DNA of 16,023 nucleotides from Bacillota bacterium (GCA_023402355.1 JAEXCG010000025.1:1-16023); one strand, 5' to 3'. Shown: positions 6,786 through 14,197, numbered from the stretch's first letter. Numbers and translations are program-made. The notes: generated by a model from the letters alone, not told the origin.

Positions 6786-6796
6786 TCCGCGTTTGC

Positions 6797-6997
6797 TCAG
6801 TCCAGATAGTCCCCCAGGCTGTATTGGTTGTAGCGCTTCTTCAGCCTCAGCAGCACGGAACCGTCCGGCTGCGAGGACTCTGAAAGCACCTTGTAGGGAA
6901 TCCGCTTCCGGTCCAGCTCGGACTTGTAATGCTTCAGGTCATCGGGCAGCTCAAACAGAATGGTTTGCTCGAGGCACGCACTCTGAATGCGTTTCAA
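6797..6997 (-). CDS. Conserved hypothetical protein, 66 residues
   Basis: A 66-residue soluble protein rich in charged residues, with ILFELPDDLKHYKSELDRK (13-31), IPYKVL (33-38), DGSVLLRLKKRYNQY (45-59) and the ending GDYLD. The alternation suggests one helix followed by two beta strands. I know similar short proteins from Clostridia but no function. The start is TTG at 6997-6995: no ATG is available in frame near the N-terminus, and a strong GGAGGTG (7011-7005) lies exactly seven bases upstream. It has its own extended -10 promoter (7055-7060) and a terminator, so it is a single-gene unit. Confidence 0.72.
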   Translation of the reverse strand: MKRIQSACLEQTILFELPDDLKHYKSELDRKRIPYKVLSESSQPDGSVLLRLKKRYNQYSLGDYLD

Positions 6998-7054
6998 ACC
7001 GTTTCACCTCCCGGCGGGCTGTAACGCCGCGGGGCGGCTGTTCAGCGTATATAC

Positions 7055-7060
7055 AGTATA
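7055..7060 (-). promoter_or_regulatory. Extended -10 promoter element of the 66-residue gene
   Basis: On the minus strand the sequence reads TGTTATACT, an extended -10 (TGn then TATACT at 7060-7055). No good -35 lies at 16-18 bases, but extended -10 promoters often do without one. The surrounding 7021-7100 is the most AT-rich stretch of this area. Confidence 0.5.
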
Positions 7061-7110
7061 ACAGATTTTTGCCTTTTTCGTAAGCAAAAAATGAGTGGAC
7101 GCAGCCCCGA

Positions 7111-7130
7111 AAGCCCCGGATTGGGGGCTT
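7111..7130. repeat. Small hairpin in the gap before the methyltransferase gene
   Basis: AAGCCCC (7111-7117) pairs with GGGGCTT (7124-7130) around six bases. It is the only clear structure in 7081-7212. T-runs are not adjacent, so it is at best a weak terminator for the minus-strand gene ending at 7213. Nothing else is seen in this gap. Confidence 0.35.
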
Positions 7131-7212
7131 GGAGGAAAGAAAAATCGGCGGAAATGCAAAAGGCCGCGCGCGCTCCCTCTGCGCGTCTGGGGAGAAAATC
7201 GCGCCCGCCCCG

Positions 7213-8589
7213 TCAGCGCCGCAGACCCTTGGGATAGCGGTTCTTGTAAAGACCGTCCGAGCACTTGGCAAAGCCCAGCGGGCAGCCGTAAAGCGTCATG
7301 AGCGTAAAGCCGCGGGGCGCGTCCTCCCCGGCGGGGAGCGCCTCGCCGTGCTGAAAGCGCAGCGCCTGATCCTCGCAGAGCGCTTTGGCGTTCAGCGCGT
7401 CCCCTTCGCCCAGGGCCATCGCCAGCGCGTGGTCGGGCTCGACCCGCCTGCCCGCGACGCGGCCCAGCAGCAGCCCCGCGCGCAGCACGCGCAGGCCGGA
7501 AAGGTCCGGCAGCCCCTCGGGCAGGGCGCAGAGCGCGTCGCCGAACGCCGCGGCCCTCGCGAGCAGGGCATCCTTTAGGGGCGCGCTCGTTTCGGAAAGG
7601 ACCTGCGAGAGGCAGGCGTAAAGAGCCGGCCCCCAGTCGGGCTTTGCCGCGCGCGCCGCCCGGCCGCGCCCCTTTCCCTCCCTCTTAAGGGCGCGGGGCG
7701 TCTCGGGCGCGTCGGGGGACCGGCGCAGCCTCGCGCAAAAATGCCCCTCGCCCCGCATTCGGTGGGGATACAGGTGCGTCATGCCCTCCGGCGCGTCGCC
7801 CAAACCGGGCAGGGAGAAGGGCTCGAGCGAAAAGTCCGGGTGCGAGGCGAGGAAGCTTTCGATCACGCCCTCGTTTTCCACGGTGTTGAAGGTGCAGGTG
7901 GAGTAGACCATTAGCCCGCCCGGGCGGAGCATGCGGCAGGCCTGCGACAGGATTTCGAGCTGGCGCCCGGCGCAGCCCGCGGGGCTCTGGGGCGTCCACT
8001 CGGCGCGCGCCTCCTCCTGACGGCGGAACATGCCCTCGCCGGAGCAGGGCGCGTCCACCAACACGCGGTCGAAGAACGCGGGGAAGCGGGGCGCGAGCGC
8101 GTCCGGCAGGGCGCTGAGGACGGCGGCGTTGCGCACGCCCATGCGCTCGACGTTGCGCGAGAGCACCTGCGCGCGGGCGGGCACGGGCTCGTTGGCGACG
8201 AGCAGCCCCTGCCCCCCCAGCAGGCAGGCGATCTGCGTGCTCTTGCCGCCCGGGGAGGCGCACAGGTCCAGCACGCGCTGGCCGGGCCGCACGTCCAGCG
8301 CGCTGACGGCGGCCATGGCGCTGGGCTCCTGCAGGTAATAGGCCCCGCCCTCGTGCAGCGGGTGCAGGCCCGGCCGGGCGTCGGAGCGGACGAAGAAGCC
8401 GCCGCGCGCCCAGGGGATGCCCTCCTCCACGCCGTCCAGGGGGACCGGCAGCGCGCCGTCCGGGTAACGCAGAAGGTTGACGCGAAGCCCCCGGGTGAAG
8501 GGCTGCGCCATCGCCGCGAGGTAGAGCTCGTATTCCGCCCCGCCGAGCTGCGCGCGCATGTTTTGAAGGAATGCCTTCGGAAGATCCAT
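7213..8589 (-). CDS. rsmF: RsmF/RsmB-type 16S rRNA (cytosine-5) methyltransferase
   Basis: A 458-residue protein of the RsmB/NOP/Sun family, with length typical of Gram-positive RsmF-like enzymes. The SAM-binding motif VLDLCASPGGKSTQIA lies at 106-121. Motif IV DAPCSGEGMFRR is at 179-190 (Cys182) and motif VI YSTCTFNTVENE at 229-240 (Cys232, the expected nucleophile attacking cytosine C6). The N-terminus carries the usual RVN segment (36-38) and the C-terminal third matches the extra RNA-binding region of RsmF. Family members methylate 16S rRNA cytosines near position 1400-1407; the exact base here is not deducible. The start is ATG 8589, because GAGGTG (8602-8597) lies seven bases before it, inside the end of the upstream gene. 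A TTG at 8607 is less likely. The one-base gap to the upstream stop implies translational coupling. Confidence 0.9.
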   Translation of the reverse strand: MDLPKAFLQNMRAQLGGAEYELYLAAMAQPFTRGLRVNLLRYPDGALPVPLDGVEEGIPWARGGFFVRSDARPGLHPLHEGGAYYLQEPSAMAAVSALDVRPGQRVLDLCASPGGKSTQIACLLGGQGLLVANEPVPARAQVLSRNVERMGVRNAAVLSALPDALAPRFPAFFDRVLVDAPCSGEGMFRRQEEARAEWTPQSPAGCAGRQLEILSQACRMLRPGGLMVYSTCTFNTVENEGVIESFLASHPDFSLEPFSLPGLGDAPEGMTHLYPHRMRGEGHFCARLRRSPDAPETPRALKREGKGRGRAARAAKPDWGPALYACLSQVLSETSAPLKDALLARAAAFGDALCALPEGLPDLSGLRVLRAGLLLGRVAGRRVEPDHALAMALGEGDALNAKALCEDQALRFQHGEALPAGEDAPRGFTLMTLYGCPLGFAKCSDGLYKNRYPKGLRR

Positions 8590-8590
8590 T

Positions 8591-9865
8591 CTACAGCACC
8601 TCGACAAAGATGGTATAGCCTACGGTGAAGAAGAGCAGCAGCACCCCCTGCAAAGAGAGCATCAGCGCGTGGGGCGTGTGCCTGCGCGTGGTGACCGCCT
8701 GCAGGATGGGCATCGTGGCCATCGCCATCAGGTAGCGCGGGCCGCTGAGCAGCCAGGTCGGCGCGAGGGCCACGGCGATGTACACGACCGTGTACGCCTG
8801 ATGCTCCAGCGGCATGCGCCGCCCGGTGCAGACGAGCAGGATCATGGCGTAAAAGATCGCGAAGAGCTGCACGCCCCAAGTCCAGAAGCAGTCGCTTTCG
8901 CCCCAGGTGCGGAAGATGTAGTCCGTGGTGTTGCGCACCGAGCCGAAGAAGGTGCCCATCTGCTGGTACCAGTTGTCCCTTTGATAGATCAGGAACTGAA
9001 AGGGGTTCCCGCTGACCGCGTAGTTCAGGTACAGGTAAGCGCAAAGACCCAGAAAGACGAGCAGCCCCGTCAGCGTGCCGCGCAGGGCGAGAGCCGCCCG
9101 CGTTCCCTTCCGCGCGCGCAGGGCTTTGCGCCAGGCGTACAGCCAGACGACCCCGCAGACGATGACGCCCAGCGAGCGCGTGAGCGCGGAAAGCGCGCCG
9201 AGCAGCGCCGCCGCCAGCAGCCTGTCGTTTGCGGCGGCGTACAGCGCCCCCAGGGTCAGCAGCAGGAAGAGCGCCTCGGAGTAGGGGGCGGCGAGAAAGA
9301 CGGAGTAGGGGTTCAGCAGAAAATAGCACACGGAAAGCCGCGCGGTCTGCGCGTCGTACACGCGGCTAACGAGCGCGTACAGGAGGCTGGCGGCGCCCGC
9401 CGCGCAGAGGTTGCTGACGACGACGCTGGAGACGACCCAATCGCCCACGAGCAGGTTCAGCGCGCGCACGCACCAGGGGTAGAGCGGGAAGAAGACGAGG
9501 ATCAGCCGGTCGTCGCCCACGTTGACGTAGCCCTGCTGGGCGATCTTGAGGTAGTGGCGCGCGTCCCAGTGCACCCACAGGCCGTCGAAGGAGGCGGCAA
9601 AGGAGACGAAGCGCCCCTGCATCAGGCAGTGGACGCCCCAGGCGACGGCGTAAAGCAGCAGCCGCGAGAGCAGCATCGCGAGCGCCGCGAGCACGAGCGC
9701 GCGCACGCCGGGCCCCTTCCGGCTTAGGCGCGCGGCGGGCTCCGCGCCGCGCAGCAGGCGCGAAAAGCGCAGCAGCATCAGAGCGGCGGCGGCCCCCATC
9801 AGCGCGATGGAGAGGAGGGCGGCGGCGGCGGGCAGCCACTCGGACGGCGTCTTGAAAAAGGACAT
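8591..9865 (-). CDS. PIG-V-like GT-C integral membrane glycosyltransferase
   Basis: A 424-residue polytopic membrane protein with about ten hydrophobic segments. It carries the marks of the PIG-V/mannosyltransferase-2 family: HWDARHYLKIA at 99-109 in the first large outside loop (the acidic residue is the usual catalytic candidate of GT-C enzymes), FFPLYP at 125-130, NPYS near 184-187 and SGPRYLM in the C-terminal third. GT-C enzymes move a sugar from a polyprenyl phosphate donor to an acceptor outside the membrane; donor and acceptor are unknown here. The ATG at 9865 has GGAGGAA just upstream. It is coupled to rsmF, with no obvious functional link. A terminator sits directly before its ribosome binding site. 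Confidence 0.82.
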   Translation of the reverse strand: MSFFKTPSEWLPAAAALLSIALMGAAAALMLLRFSRLLRGAEPAARLSRKGPGVRALVLAALAMLLSRLLLYAVAWGVHCLMQGRFVSFAASFDGLWVHWDARHYLKIAQQGYVNVGDDRLILVFFPLYPWCVRALNLLVGDWVVSSVVVSNLCAAGAASLLYALVSRVYDAQTARLSVCYFLLNPYSVFLAAPYSEALFLLLTLGALYAAANDRLLAAALLGALSALTRSLGVIVCGVVWLYAWRKALRARKGTRAALALRGTLTGLLVFLGLCAYLYLNYAVSGNPFQFLIYQRDNWYQQMGTFFGSVRNTTDYIFRTWGESDCFWTWGVQLFAIFYAMILLVCTGRRMPLEHQAYTVVYIAVALAPTWLLSGPRYLMAMATMPILQAVTTRRHTPHALMLSLQGVLLLFFTVGYTIFVEVL

Positions 9866-9880
9866 GCGGTTCCTCCATTC

Positions 9881-9912
9881 AAAAAAACCGCGCTCCGGGA
9901 AGCCGGAGCGGG
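9881..9912 (-). terminator. Intrinsic terminator between the cda operon and the glycosyltransferase gene
   Basis: CGCTCCGG (9891-9898) pairs with CCGGAGCG (9903-9910) around GAAG. On the minus strand it is followed by CGG and seven T residues (9887-9881). The tract ends only a few bases before the GGAGGAA of the next gene, leaving almost no room for a separate promoter after it. Confidence 0.85.
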
Positions 9913-9937
9913 CGGAAAGCGGAACGAATCCGGGGGA

Positions 9938-11386
9938 TTACGGACGATCCTCTTCGTCCGGGCGGACGGGCTTTGTAAACGCCTCTTCCTTGCTGACGCG
10001 CGGGGCCAGCCCCTTGACGGGCTCCTCGCGCGGGTCGAAGAAGTTGGCGATGCGGCTGCGCTTCTTTTCGCCGCCCGCGCCGCGCTTTTCCACGCGCTCG
10101 CGCAGCCGGTCGACCACCGAGGGCTTTGTGCGCGTGCCGGGCACGCGGATGTCCTCCATGCGCACGACGGGGTGCACGGCCGTCTGATCCCAGTCGGGCC
10201 ACTGCGGCGGCTCCGGCAGGTCGTCGGCGGGGGCGTCGTCGCCGGGCGCGGCTTCAGGCGCCGCCTGTACCGGCACTTCCGGGACGGACGCGGCCTCTTC
10301 CACGGCGGAGGCTTTGGAGACGCCGTTTTCTTCGGCGGCCGTTTCCGCAGGCGGCTCGGCCGCGCGCTCTTCGGCGGGCGTGCGCCGCCTGCGCCGCCTG
10401 CGCGGCGAGGACGCATCGTCCGCGTCGTCCCTCGCGCTCTGCGCCTGCGGCGCGCGGTCCGCCCGCGCCTCCAGGGCCTCGAGCACTTCCGGCGCGTCGT
10501 AAGGCGCGAAGGGATCGACGCCGGGAACAAGCTCCTGCGAGACCTCCGTATCCTTCGCCGCGGGGCGTCCGTAGACCTGCCGAAGCGAATCGGCGTCTAC
10601 GATCGGCTCCGTGGCCTCCGGCTCAGCGGAGACGGGCGGCTGATAGGCAGGCTGCTCGTCGTAAGCGGACTGGGCCTGATAAGCAGGCTGCTCGTCGTAA
10701 GCGGGCTGGGCTTGATAAGTAGGCTGCTCGTCGTAAACAGGCTGCGGTTGATAGACAGGCTGCTCGTCGAAAGCGGGCTGAGCCTGATAAGCTAACTGTT
10801 CGTCGTAGGCGGGCTGGGCCTGATAAGTTGGCTGCTCGTCATAAGCGGGCTGGGCCTGATAGACGCTCTGTTCGTCGAAAGCAGGCTGCGGCGGATAGAC
10901 CGGCTGGCGCGTATAGGCGGTCGGGGCGTCGAAGCGCTGTCCGGGGTACGCGCCGAGCGCTTCTTCCGGGACGGCCTGCGCCCGCTCGAGCGCCACCCGC
11001 TGCGCTTCCTCGTCCAACTGGGGAATCTCCTCGTGCACGGCGGGCACGACCCGCGTGGGCGCCTCGCTCGGGTATTCGCCGGAGGATTCCTCCGATTCGT
11101 CCTCCCCCTTCCTGCGCCCGATGCCGAGCATGCGCAGGAAGCCGCGCTTTACGCGACGCGCGCGCGTCGCCCAGATGTGGTAGGGCTGCCACCGGACGAG
11201 CCACATGAGCCAATCCATCACGAGCCCGCCTGCCACCAGCACGAGCACAATCAGCAGCCAGTTGTTGCCGAGCCAGGCCAGAATGCCGCGATCCCCGCCG
11301 CTCTGAAAGAGCGTGACGAGACTGCCTACGGCGCTTTTGACCCAACTGAGCAGCACGCTGAAAAGCGTATCCGCAAATGCGCCCAT
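9938..11386 (-). CDS. Membrane-anchored low-complexity protein with seven 12-residue repeats, third gene of the cda operon
   Basis: A 482-residue protein. An N-terminal amphipathic stretch (1-27) and one membrane helix (about 43-65) are followed by a basic segment (RARRVKRGFLRMLGIGRRK, about 75-93), consistent with an inside C-terminus. Residues 167-250 are seven units of a 12-residue repeat, typified by QPAYDEQPTYQA. The rest is acidic, Ala/Pro/Glu-rich and probably disordered, with an Arg run near 328-335. The last 60 residues are more regular (VVRMEDIRVPGTRTKPSV, then FFDPREEPVKGL). No enzyme motif is seen and I do not recognise the family. It starts 12 bases after the cdaR stop with GGGAGGG before the ATG, so it is co-transcribed with cdaA and cdaR. 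A scaffold or cell-envelope role near the membrane is only a guess. Confidence 0.78.
   Translation of the reverse strand: MGAFADTLFSVLLSWVKSAVGSLVTLFQSGGDRGILAWLGNNWLLIVLVLVAGGLVMDWLMWLVRWQPYHIWATRARRVKRGFLRMLGIGRRKGEDESEESSGEYPSEAPTRVVPAVHEEIPQLDEEAQRVALERAQAVPEEALGAYPGQRFDAPTAYTRQPVYPPQPAFDEQSVYQAQPAYDEQPTYQAQPAYDEQLAYQAQPAFDEQPVYQPQPVYDEQPTYQAQPAYDEQPAYQAQSAYDEQPAYQPPVSAEPEATEPIVDADSLRQVYGRPAAKDTEVSQELVPGVDPFAPYDAPEVLEALEARADRAPQAQSARDDADDASSPRRRRRRRTPAEERAAEPPAETAAEENGVSKASAVEEAASVPEVPVQAAPEAAPGDDAPADDLPEPPQWPDWDQTAVHPVVRMEDIRVPGTRTKPSVVDRLRERVEKRGAGGEKKRSRIANFFDPREEPVKGLAPRVSKEEAFTKPVRPDEEDRP
10637..10888 (-). repeat. In-frame 36-bp tandem repeat (seven units)
   Basis: Seven contiguous 36-bp units encode 12-residue repeats (QPAFDEQSVYQA, QPAYDEQPTYQA, QPAYDEQLAYQA, QPAFDEQPVYQP, QPVYDEQPTYQA, QPAYDEQPAYQA, QSAYDEQPAYQP). 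Units vary by a few bases each, and the core reads DEQ in all seven. Length variation between strains by slipped replication is likely. Confidence 0.9.
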
Positions 11387-11398
11387 GATTCCCTCCCG

Positions 11399-12742
11399 TT
11401 AATTCGTCTCAGTGATGGTGACCTGAACGGACGTGGTCGCCAGCGCGCACCCGAACGGCGGCGCGTTGTCGATGCGGCACTGCACCGGAAGCTGGTATTC
11501 GCCGGGCGCGAGGCCCGATACGTCCACGTAAAGCTGCACGTCGGAGGCGGAAAGCCCCGTCACGAACGCGTAGCCGCCCGTGATCTGCACGGTGGTCTTG
11601 CTGGTGGAAAGCTTGGCCGAGCGGTTGTCCGCCGCGCCCTCGGCGGCGATGGCGACGTTCTTGATCGTCTTCTCGCGCTGCTCCTCCACCACGTCCGCCG
11701 TGATGAGCACCTCGCTCGCGCTCACGTACTTGAGGTCGGACATGCGCCTCAGCTTTGCCGCGCCGCTCACGGAGGCCTCCGCGCCTTCCACGCTCAGGGG
11801 CGTGTCGACGATGGCGGCGGTGAGGCCGTTTAGCACCTCGCGGGTGCCCGCCACGCGCAGCGTCGCCGGGGTGACGACCACGTTGTCCAGAACAAAGCCC
11901 TCGGCGGGCGCGCCGGTGACGGCGGTGGCCGCGTCCACGGGCAGCTCGAGGCTGGGGTATACGTCCGTCTCCACGATGATGGAGTCGATGATGACCGATT
12001 GGTTGGTGATCTGAATGAGCGGGGAGTCGAGGACTTTGCCGTCCGCGTCCTGAAGCTCGAGGGTGACGGCGCTGCGCTGCGTCTGGGGCGAGGCGGTCAG
12101 CTTGGACAGGTCCAGCTTGGCGACCGCCCGCGTCACGCCGGAGACGAGGCTCTGCGGGCCGCCGATGGTGACGTAGGAAGGATCGGTGCGCGGCGTGTCG
12201 GCCCAAAGCCCCTCGGGGATGGAGCCGACGGATTCCACCACCACGGGGATGCGCCCGCGCATGGCGTACTCGTCGACGTTCACGGTGACGGTGGAGGGCT
12301 CGACCTCGAGCACGCGCCCGTAGGAGGTGGAGGTGGTCACGCTCAATTCCTGCTGGCCGGAGGCGCGGATCTTCGTCAGGTCGATGCGGGGGTTGTAGCT
12401 GGAGCCGGTGGCGCGGGCGTAGTTCGCCTGCGGCACCTCCACCTTCATGCGCACGCTGGGCAGGAGGGTGGAGACGTCGTCGAGCACGATGTAGCCGCGC
12501 GTGCGCAGGGTGTCCGCGCCGGTCACGGTCACCTCGACGTTCTGAAAGACCTTTTCGCGCAGCAGCGTGCCGTCGGAGGCGATCAGGACGCTCCACAGGC
12601 ACAGCGCGATGAGCACGGCGAAGACCTTGAGAAACCAGTTGCTGGAGATGATCCTGCGCACGCCGCGCGCGAAGCGGGAAAGGCGGGTATCCTTCTCCTT
12701 CTTGGGAAGCAGGTCACTCTTCTTGATCGGACCGTTCATCAT
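11399..12742 (-). CDS. cdaR: CdaR/YbbR-domain regulator of the diadenylate cyclase
   Basis: A 447-residue protein with a basic N-terminus (KKSDLLPKKEKDTR at 7-20), one membrane helix (about 37-55) and a long outside region of several YbbR repeats. These show the repeating VxV and Pro-containing beta pattern, for example YVTIGGPQSLV (about 189-199) and TLRVAGTREVL in a later copy. In Bacillus and relatives CdaR binds CdaA and adjusts cyclic-di-AMP synthesis. The start is one of two adjacent ATG codons (12742 or 12739), with GAGGAGG seven bases before the first. It overlaps the end of cdaA by 29 bases, which supports coupled translation. Family and partner are secure. Confidence 0.93.
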   Translation of the reverse strand: MMNGPIKKSDLLPKKEKDTRLSRFARGVRRIISSNWFLKVFAVLIALCLWSVLIASDGTLLREKVFQNVEVTVTGADTLRTRGYIVLDDVSTLLPSVRMKVEVPQANYARATGSSYNPRIDLTKIRASGQQELSVTTSTSYGRVLEVEPSTVTVNVDEYAMRGRIPVVVESVGSIPEGLWADTPRTDPSYVTIGGPQSLVSGVTRAVAKLDLSKLTASPQTQRSAVTLELQDADGKVLDSPLIQITNQSVIIDSIIVETDVYPSLELPVDAATAVTGAPAEGFVLDNVVVTPATLRVAGTREVLNGLTAAIVDTPLSVEGAEASVSGAAKLRRMSDLKYVSASEVLITADVVEEQREKTIKNVAIAAEGAADNRSAKLSTSKTTVQITGGYAFVTGLSASDVQLYVDVSGLAPGEYQLPVQCRIDNAPPFGCALATTSVQVTITETN

Positions 12743-13601
12743 GGCGCTGCCTCCTCTTAAAGAAATTCATGAGCGACGGAGCCTGCGGCTCGGAGGGGCC
12801 CGCGTCGTAGAGCTCGTGCAGGATCAGTTCGATGGAGCGGGCGTCCAGGTGGCGCGTCAGCTTGCCCCCGCGCGCCATGGAGACGATGCCCGTCTCCTCC
12901 GAGACGATGAAGACCGTAGAGTCGGTCGTCTCGGAAATGCCCAGGCCCGCGCGGTGGCGCGTGCCCAGGTCGCGGCTGATGCCCGTGCCCTCCGACAGAT
13001 TGAGCAGGCAGGCGGCGGCTACCACGCGGTCGCCGCGGACGATGACCGCGCCGTCGTGCAGCGGGGTGTTGGGCTCGAAGATGTTTTCGATCAGCGGCTG
13101 CGAGATGAGGCCGTCCACCCGGGTGCCGGTGTTGATGATCTCGGTCAGGCGGGTGCGGCGCTCGATGACGATCAGCGCGCCCACGCGCCGCTTGGCCATG
13201 TTGAGCAGCGCCCGCGTCATCTCCGTCACAATGAGGGCGACCTCGATTTCCTTGTCGTCCGTCTTCACCCGGTCGAAGAGCGAGGAGTTGCCGATGCCCT
13301 CGAGCATGCGGCGGATTTCCGGCTGAAAGACGACGATCAGCACCACGGGCCCGGCGCTGATGACCCACTTGAGCAGCGTGCTCAGCGTGCGCATGCCGAA
13401 CAGCTCGGACAGCCACGAGGCCAGCAGCAGCACCACGATGCCCTTGGCAACCTGGCTCACGCGCGTCTGGCGCGTGTACTTGAGGAGCTGATAGATGAGA
13501 AAGGCGACGATCAGGATATCCAGGATGTCCGCGATGCGCGGCCGGTGGAGGATGTTCCACACCATGTTGGACAGTTCGTCCCATAATTGAGTCAAGCGCA
13601 C
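12714..13601 (-). CDS. cdaA: CdaA membrane diadenylate cyclase (cyclic-di-AMP synthase)
   Basis: A 295-residue protein with three N-terminal membrane helices (about 26-40, 54-68, 80-93) and a DAC domain. The catalytic motifs are intact: NTPLHDGAVIV at 178-188 (DGA) and GTRHRAGLGISE at 213-224 (RHR). CdaA joins two ATP into cyclic-di-AMP, which controls potassium and osmolyte uptake and wall homeostasis in Gram-positive bacteria. The start is given as GTG 13601, with only a GGGGGA-rich site close before it. ATG 13565 would remove 12 residues and has no better site, so the start is less sure than the rest. The C-terminus overlaps cdaR. A TATAAT lies about 67 bases upstream and the leader contains a hairpin. 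Confidence 0.95.
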   Translation of the reverse strand: MRLTQLWDELSNMVWNILHRPRIADILDILIVAFLIYQLLKYTRQTRVSQVAKGIVVLLLASWLSELFGMRTLSTLLKWVISAGPVVLIVVFQPEIRRMLEGIGNSSLFDRVKTDDKEIEVALIVTEMTRALLNMAKRRVGALIVIERRTRLTEIINTGTRVDGLISQPLIENIFEPNTPLHDGAVIVRGDRVVAAACLLNLSEGTGISRDLGTRHRAGLGISETTDSTVFIVSEETGIVSMARGGKLTRHLDARSIELILHELYDAGPSEPQAPSLMNFFKRRQRHDERSDQEE

Positions 13602-13618
13602 ATTCCCCCGCTTTCTTT

Positions 13619-13657
13619 AGCGTATATCCACGCGGCGCTTCGCCGCGAAAAGCGTAT
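13619..13657 (-). promoter_or_regulatory. Hairpin flanked by direct repeats in the cdaA leader
   Basis: CGCGGCG (13631-13637) and CGCCGCG (13641-13647) form a perfect 7-bp stem with a three-base loop. The 7-mer AGCGTAT lies on both sides (13619-13625 and 13651-13657). On the minus strand this occupies the leader between the probable start of transcription and the GTG of cdaA. No T-run follows, so it is not an ordinary terminator. Confidence 0.5.
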
Positions 13658-13667
13658 GCTCTCCTTT

Positions 13668-13673
13668 ATTATA
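13668..13673 (-). promoter_or_regulatory. -10 element of the cda operon promoter
   Basis: A perfect TATAAT on the minus strand (13673-13668). The -35 position at 17 bases reads TACAAG, a poor match, so an activator or an alternative spacing may be involved. Confidence 0.55.
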
Positions 13674-13831
13674 CTACAGGCCCGCGCTTCCTTGTAGGGT
13701 AAAGCCCAAACTTTTTTGACGGAGGCTTCCTATCCTAACTGACGAATGAGGGGCGGCTTGGGTTGCATCCAAATCCTGATTTATCGGCCGCCGCCTTCGC
13801 GCGCAGGGCGCGCGCCGGGGCCGCGGCCGAC

Positions 13832-13874
13832 GAAAAACGGCGGCGGGGCAGGGAAATCCTGCCTCGCCGCCGTT
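13832..13874 (-). terminator. Intrinsic terminator of the DUF378 gene
   Basis: A 17-bp stem with one G-T pair, 13837-13853 with 13858-13874, has a four-base loop. On the minus strand it is followed by a T-run (13836-13832, extending from TT in the stem). The rest of 13674-13831 holds no gene that I can support. Confidence 0.9.
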
Positions 13875-13888
13875 CCTTTGAAAGAGGG

Positions 13889-14092
13889 TCACTCCTTGAC
13901 GGTTTCGCGGTCCTTGAACAGCAGCGTGATCGACCACAGGCCCGCCGCGCCGACGAGGCCGTAGATGATCCGGCTGATCATCGCGCCCTGTCCGCCGAAC
14001 AGGTAAGCCACCAGGTCGAACTGGAAGAGGCCGATGAGCCCCCAGTTGATCGCGCCGATGATGACCAGCAGCAACGAAAGACGATCCATCAT
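13889..14092 (-). CDS. DUF378 small membrane protein
   Basis: A 67-residue protein with two membrane helices (about 5-27 and 38-60) and the family signature AINWGLIGLFQFDLVAYLFG (14-33), followed by a second helix with RIIYGLVGAAGLW (41-53). The length matches DUF378. The family has no known function; proteins of this kind are widespread in Firmicutes and are often annotated as YuzA-like. The start is one of two adjacent ATG codons (14092, 14089), with AAGGAG upstream. It is followed by a strong terminator, so it is not part of the cda operon. Confidence 0.9.
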   Translation of the reverse strand: MMDRLSLLLVIIGAINWGLIGLFQFDLVAYLFGGQGAMISRIIYGLVGAAGLWSITLLFKDRETVKE

Positions 14093-14197
14093 AGTCCACT
14101 CCTTTTTGGTTGTGCGTTCTTTCTACGCAGGTAGCATGACCCAAAGGAGGGGGAACTATCCATGATCTGAAAATTTATTGGCAATGGGCGCGCCGTC

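Noticed and set aside
7911..9329. A 472-codon minus-strand frame spanning parts of the methyltransferase and glycosyltransferase genes.
   Set aside because: It is out of frame with both recognised genes and low in complexity (Arg/Ala/Pro-rich). The true genes carry complete motifs.
8669..9727. A 352-codon plus-strand frame opposite the glycosyltransferase.
   Set aside because: It is the antisense shadow of a membrane protein gene; its product is Arg/Glu/Gln-rich without domains.
10637..10888. Regular 36-bp repeats, at first sight like a CRISPR array.
   Set aside because: The units are contiguous with no spacers, are all in one frame of a larger gene and encode a 12-residue peptide repeat.
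12567..13586. A 339-codon plus-strand frame opposite cdaA.
   Set aside because: The opposite strand encodes CdaA with intact DGA and RHR motifs.
14187..14194. The 8-base palindrome GGCGCGCC after the 104-residue gene.
   Set aside because: Short GC palindromes are expected by chance at this GC content, and no T-run follows.
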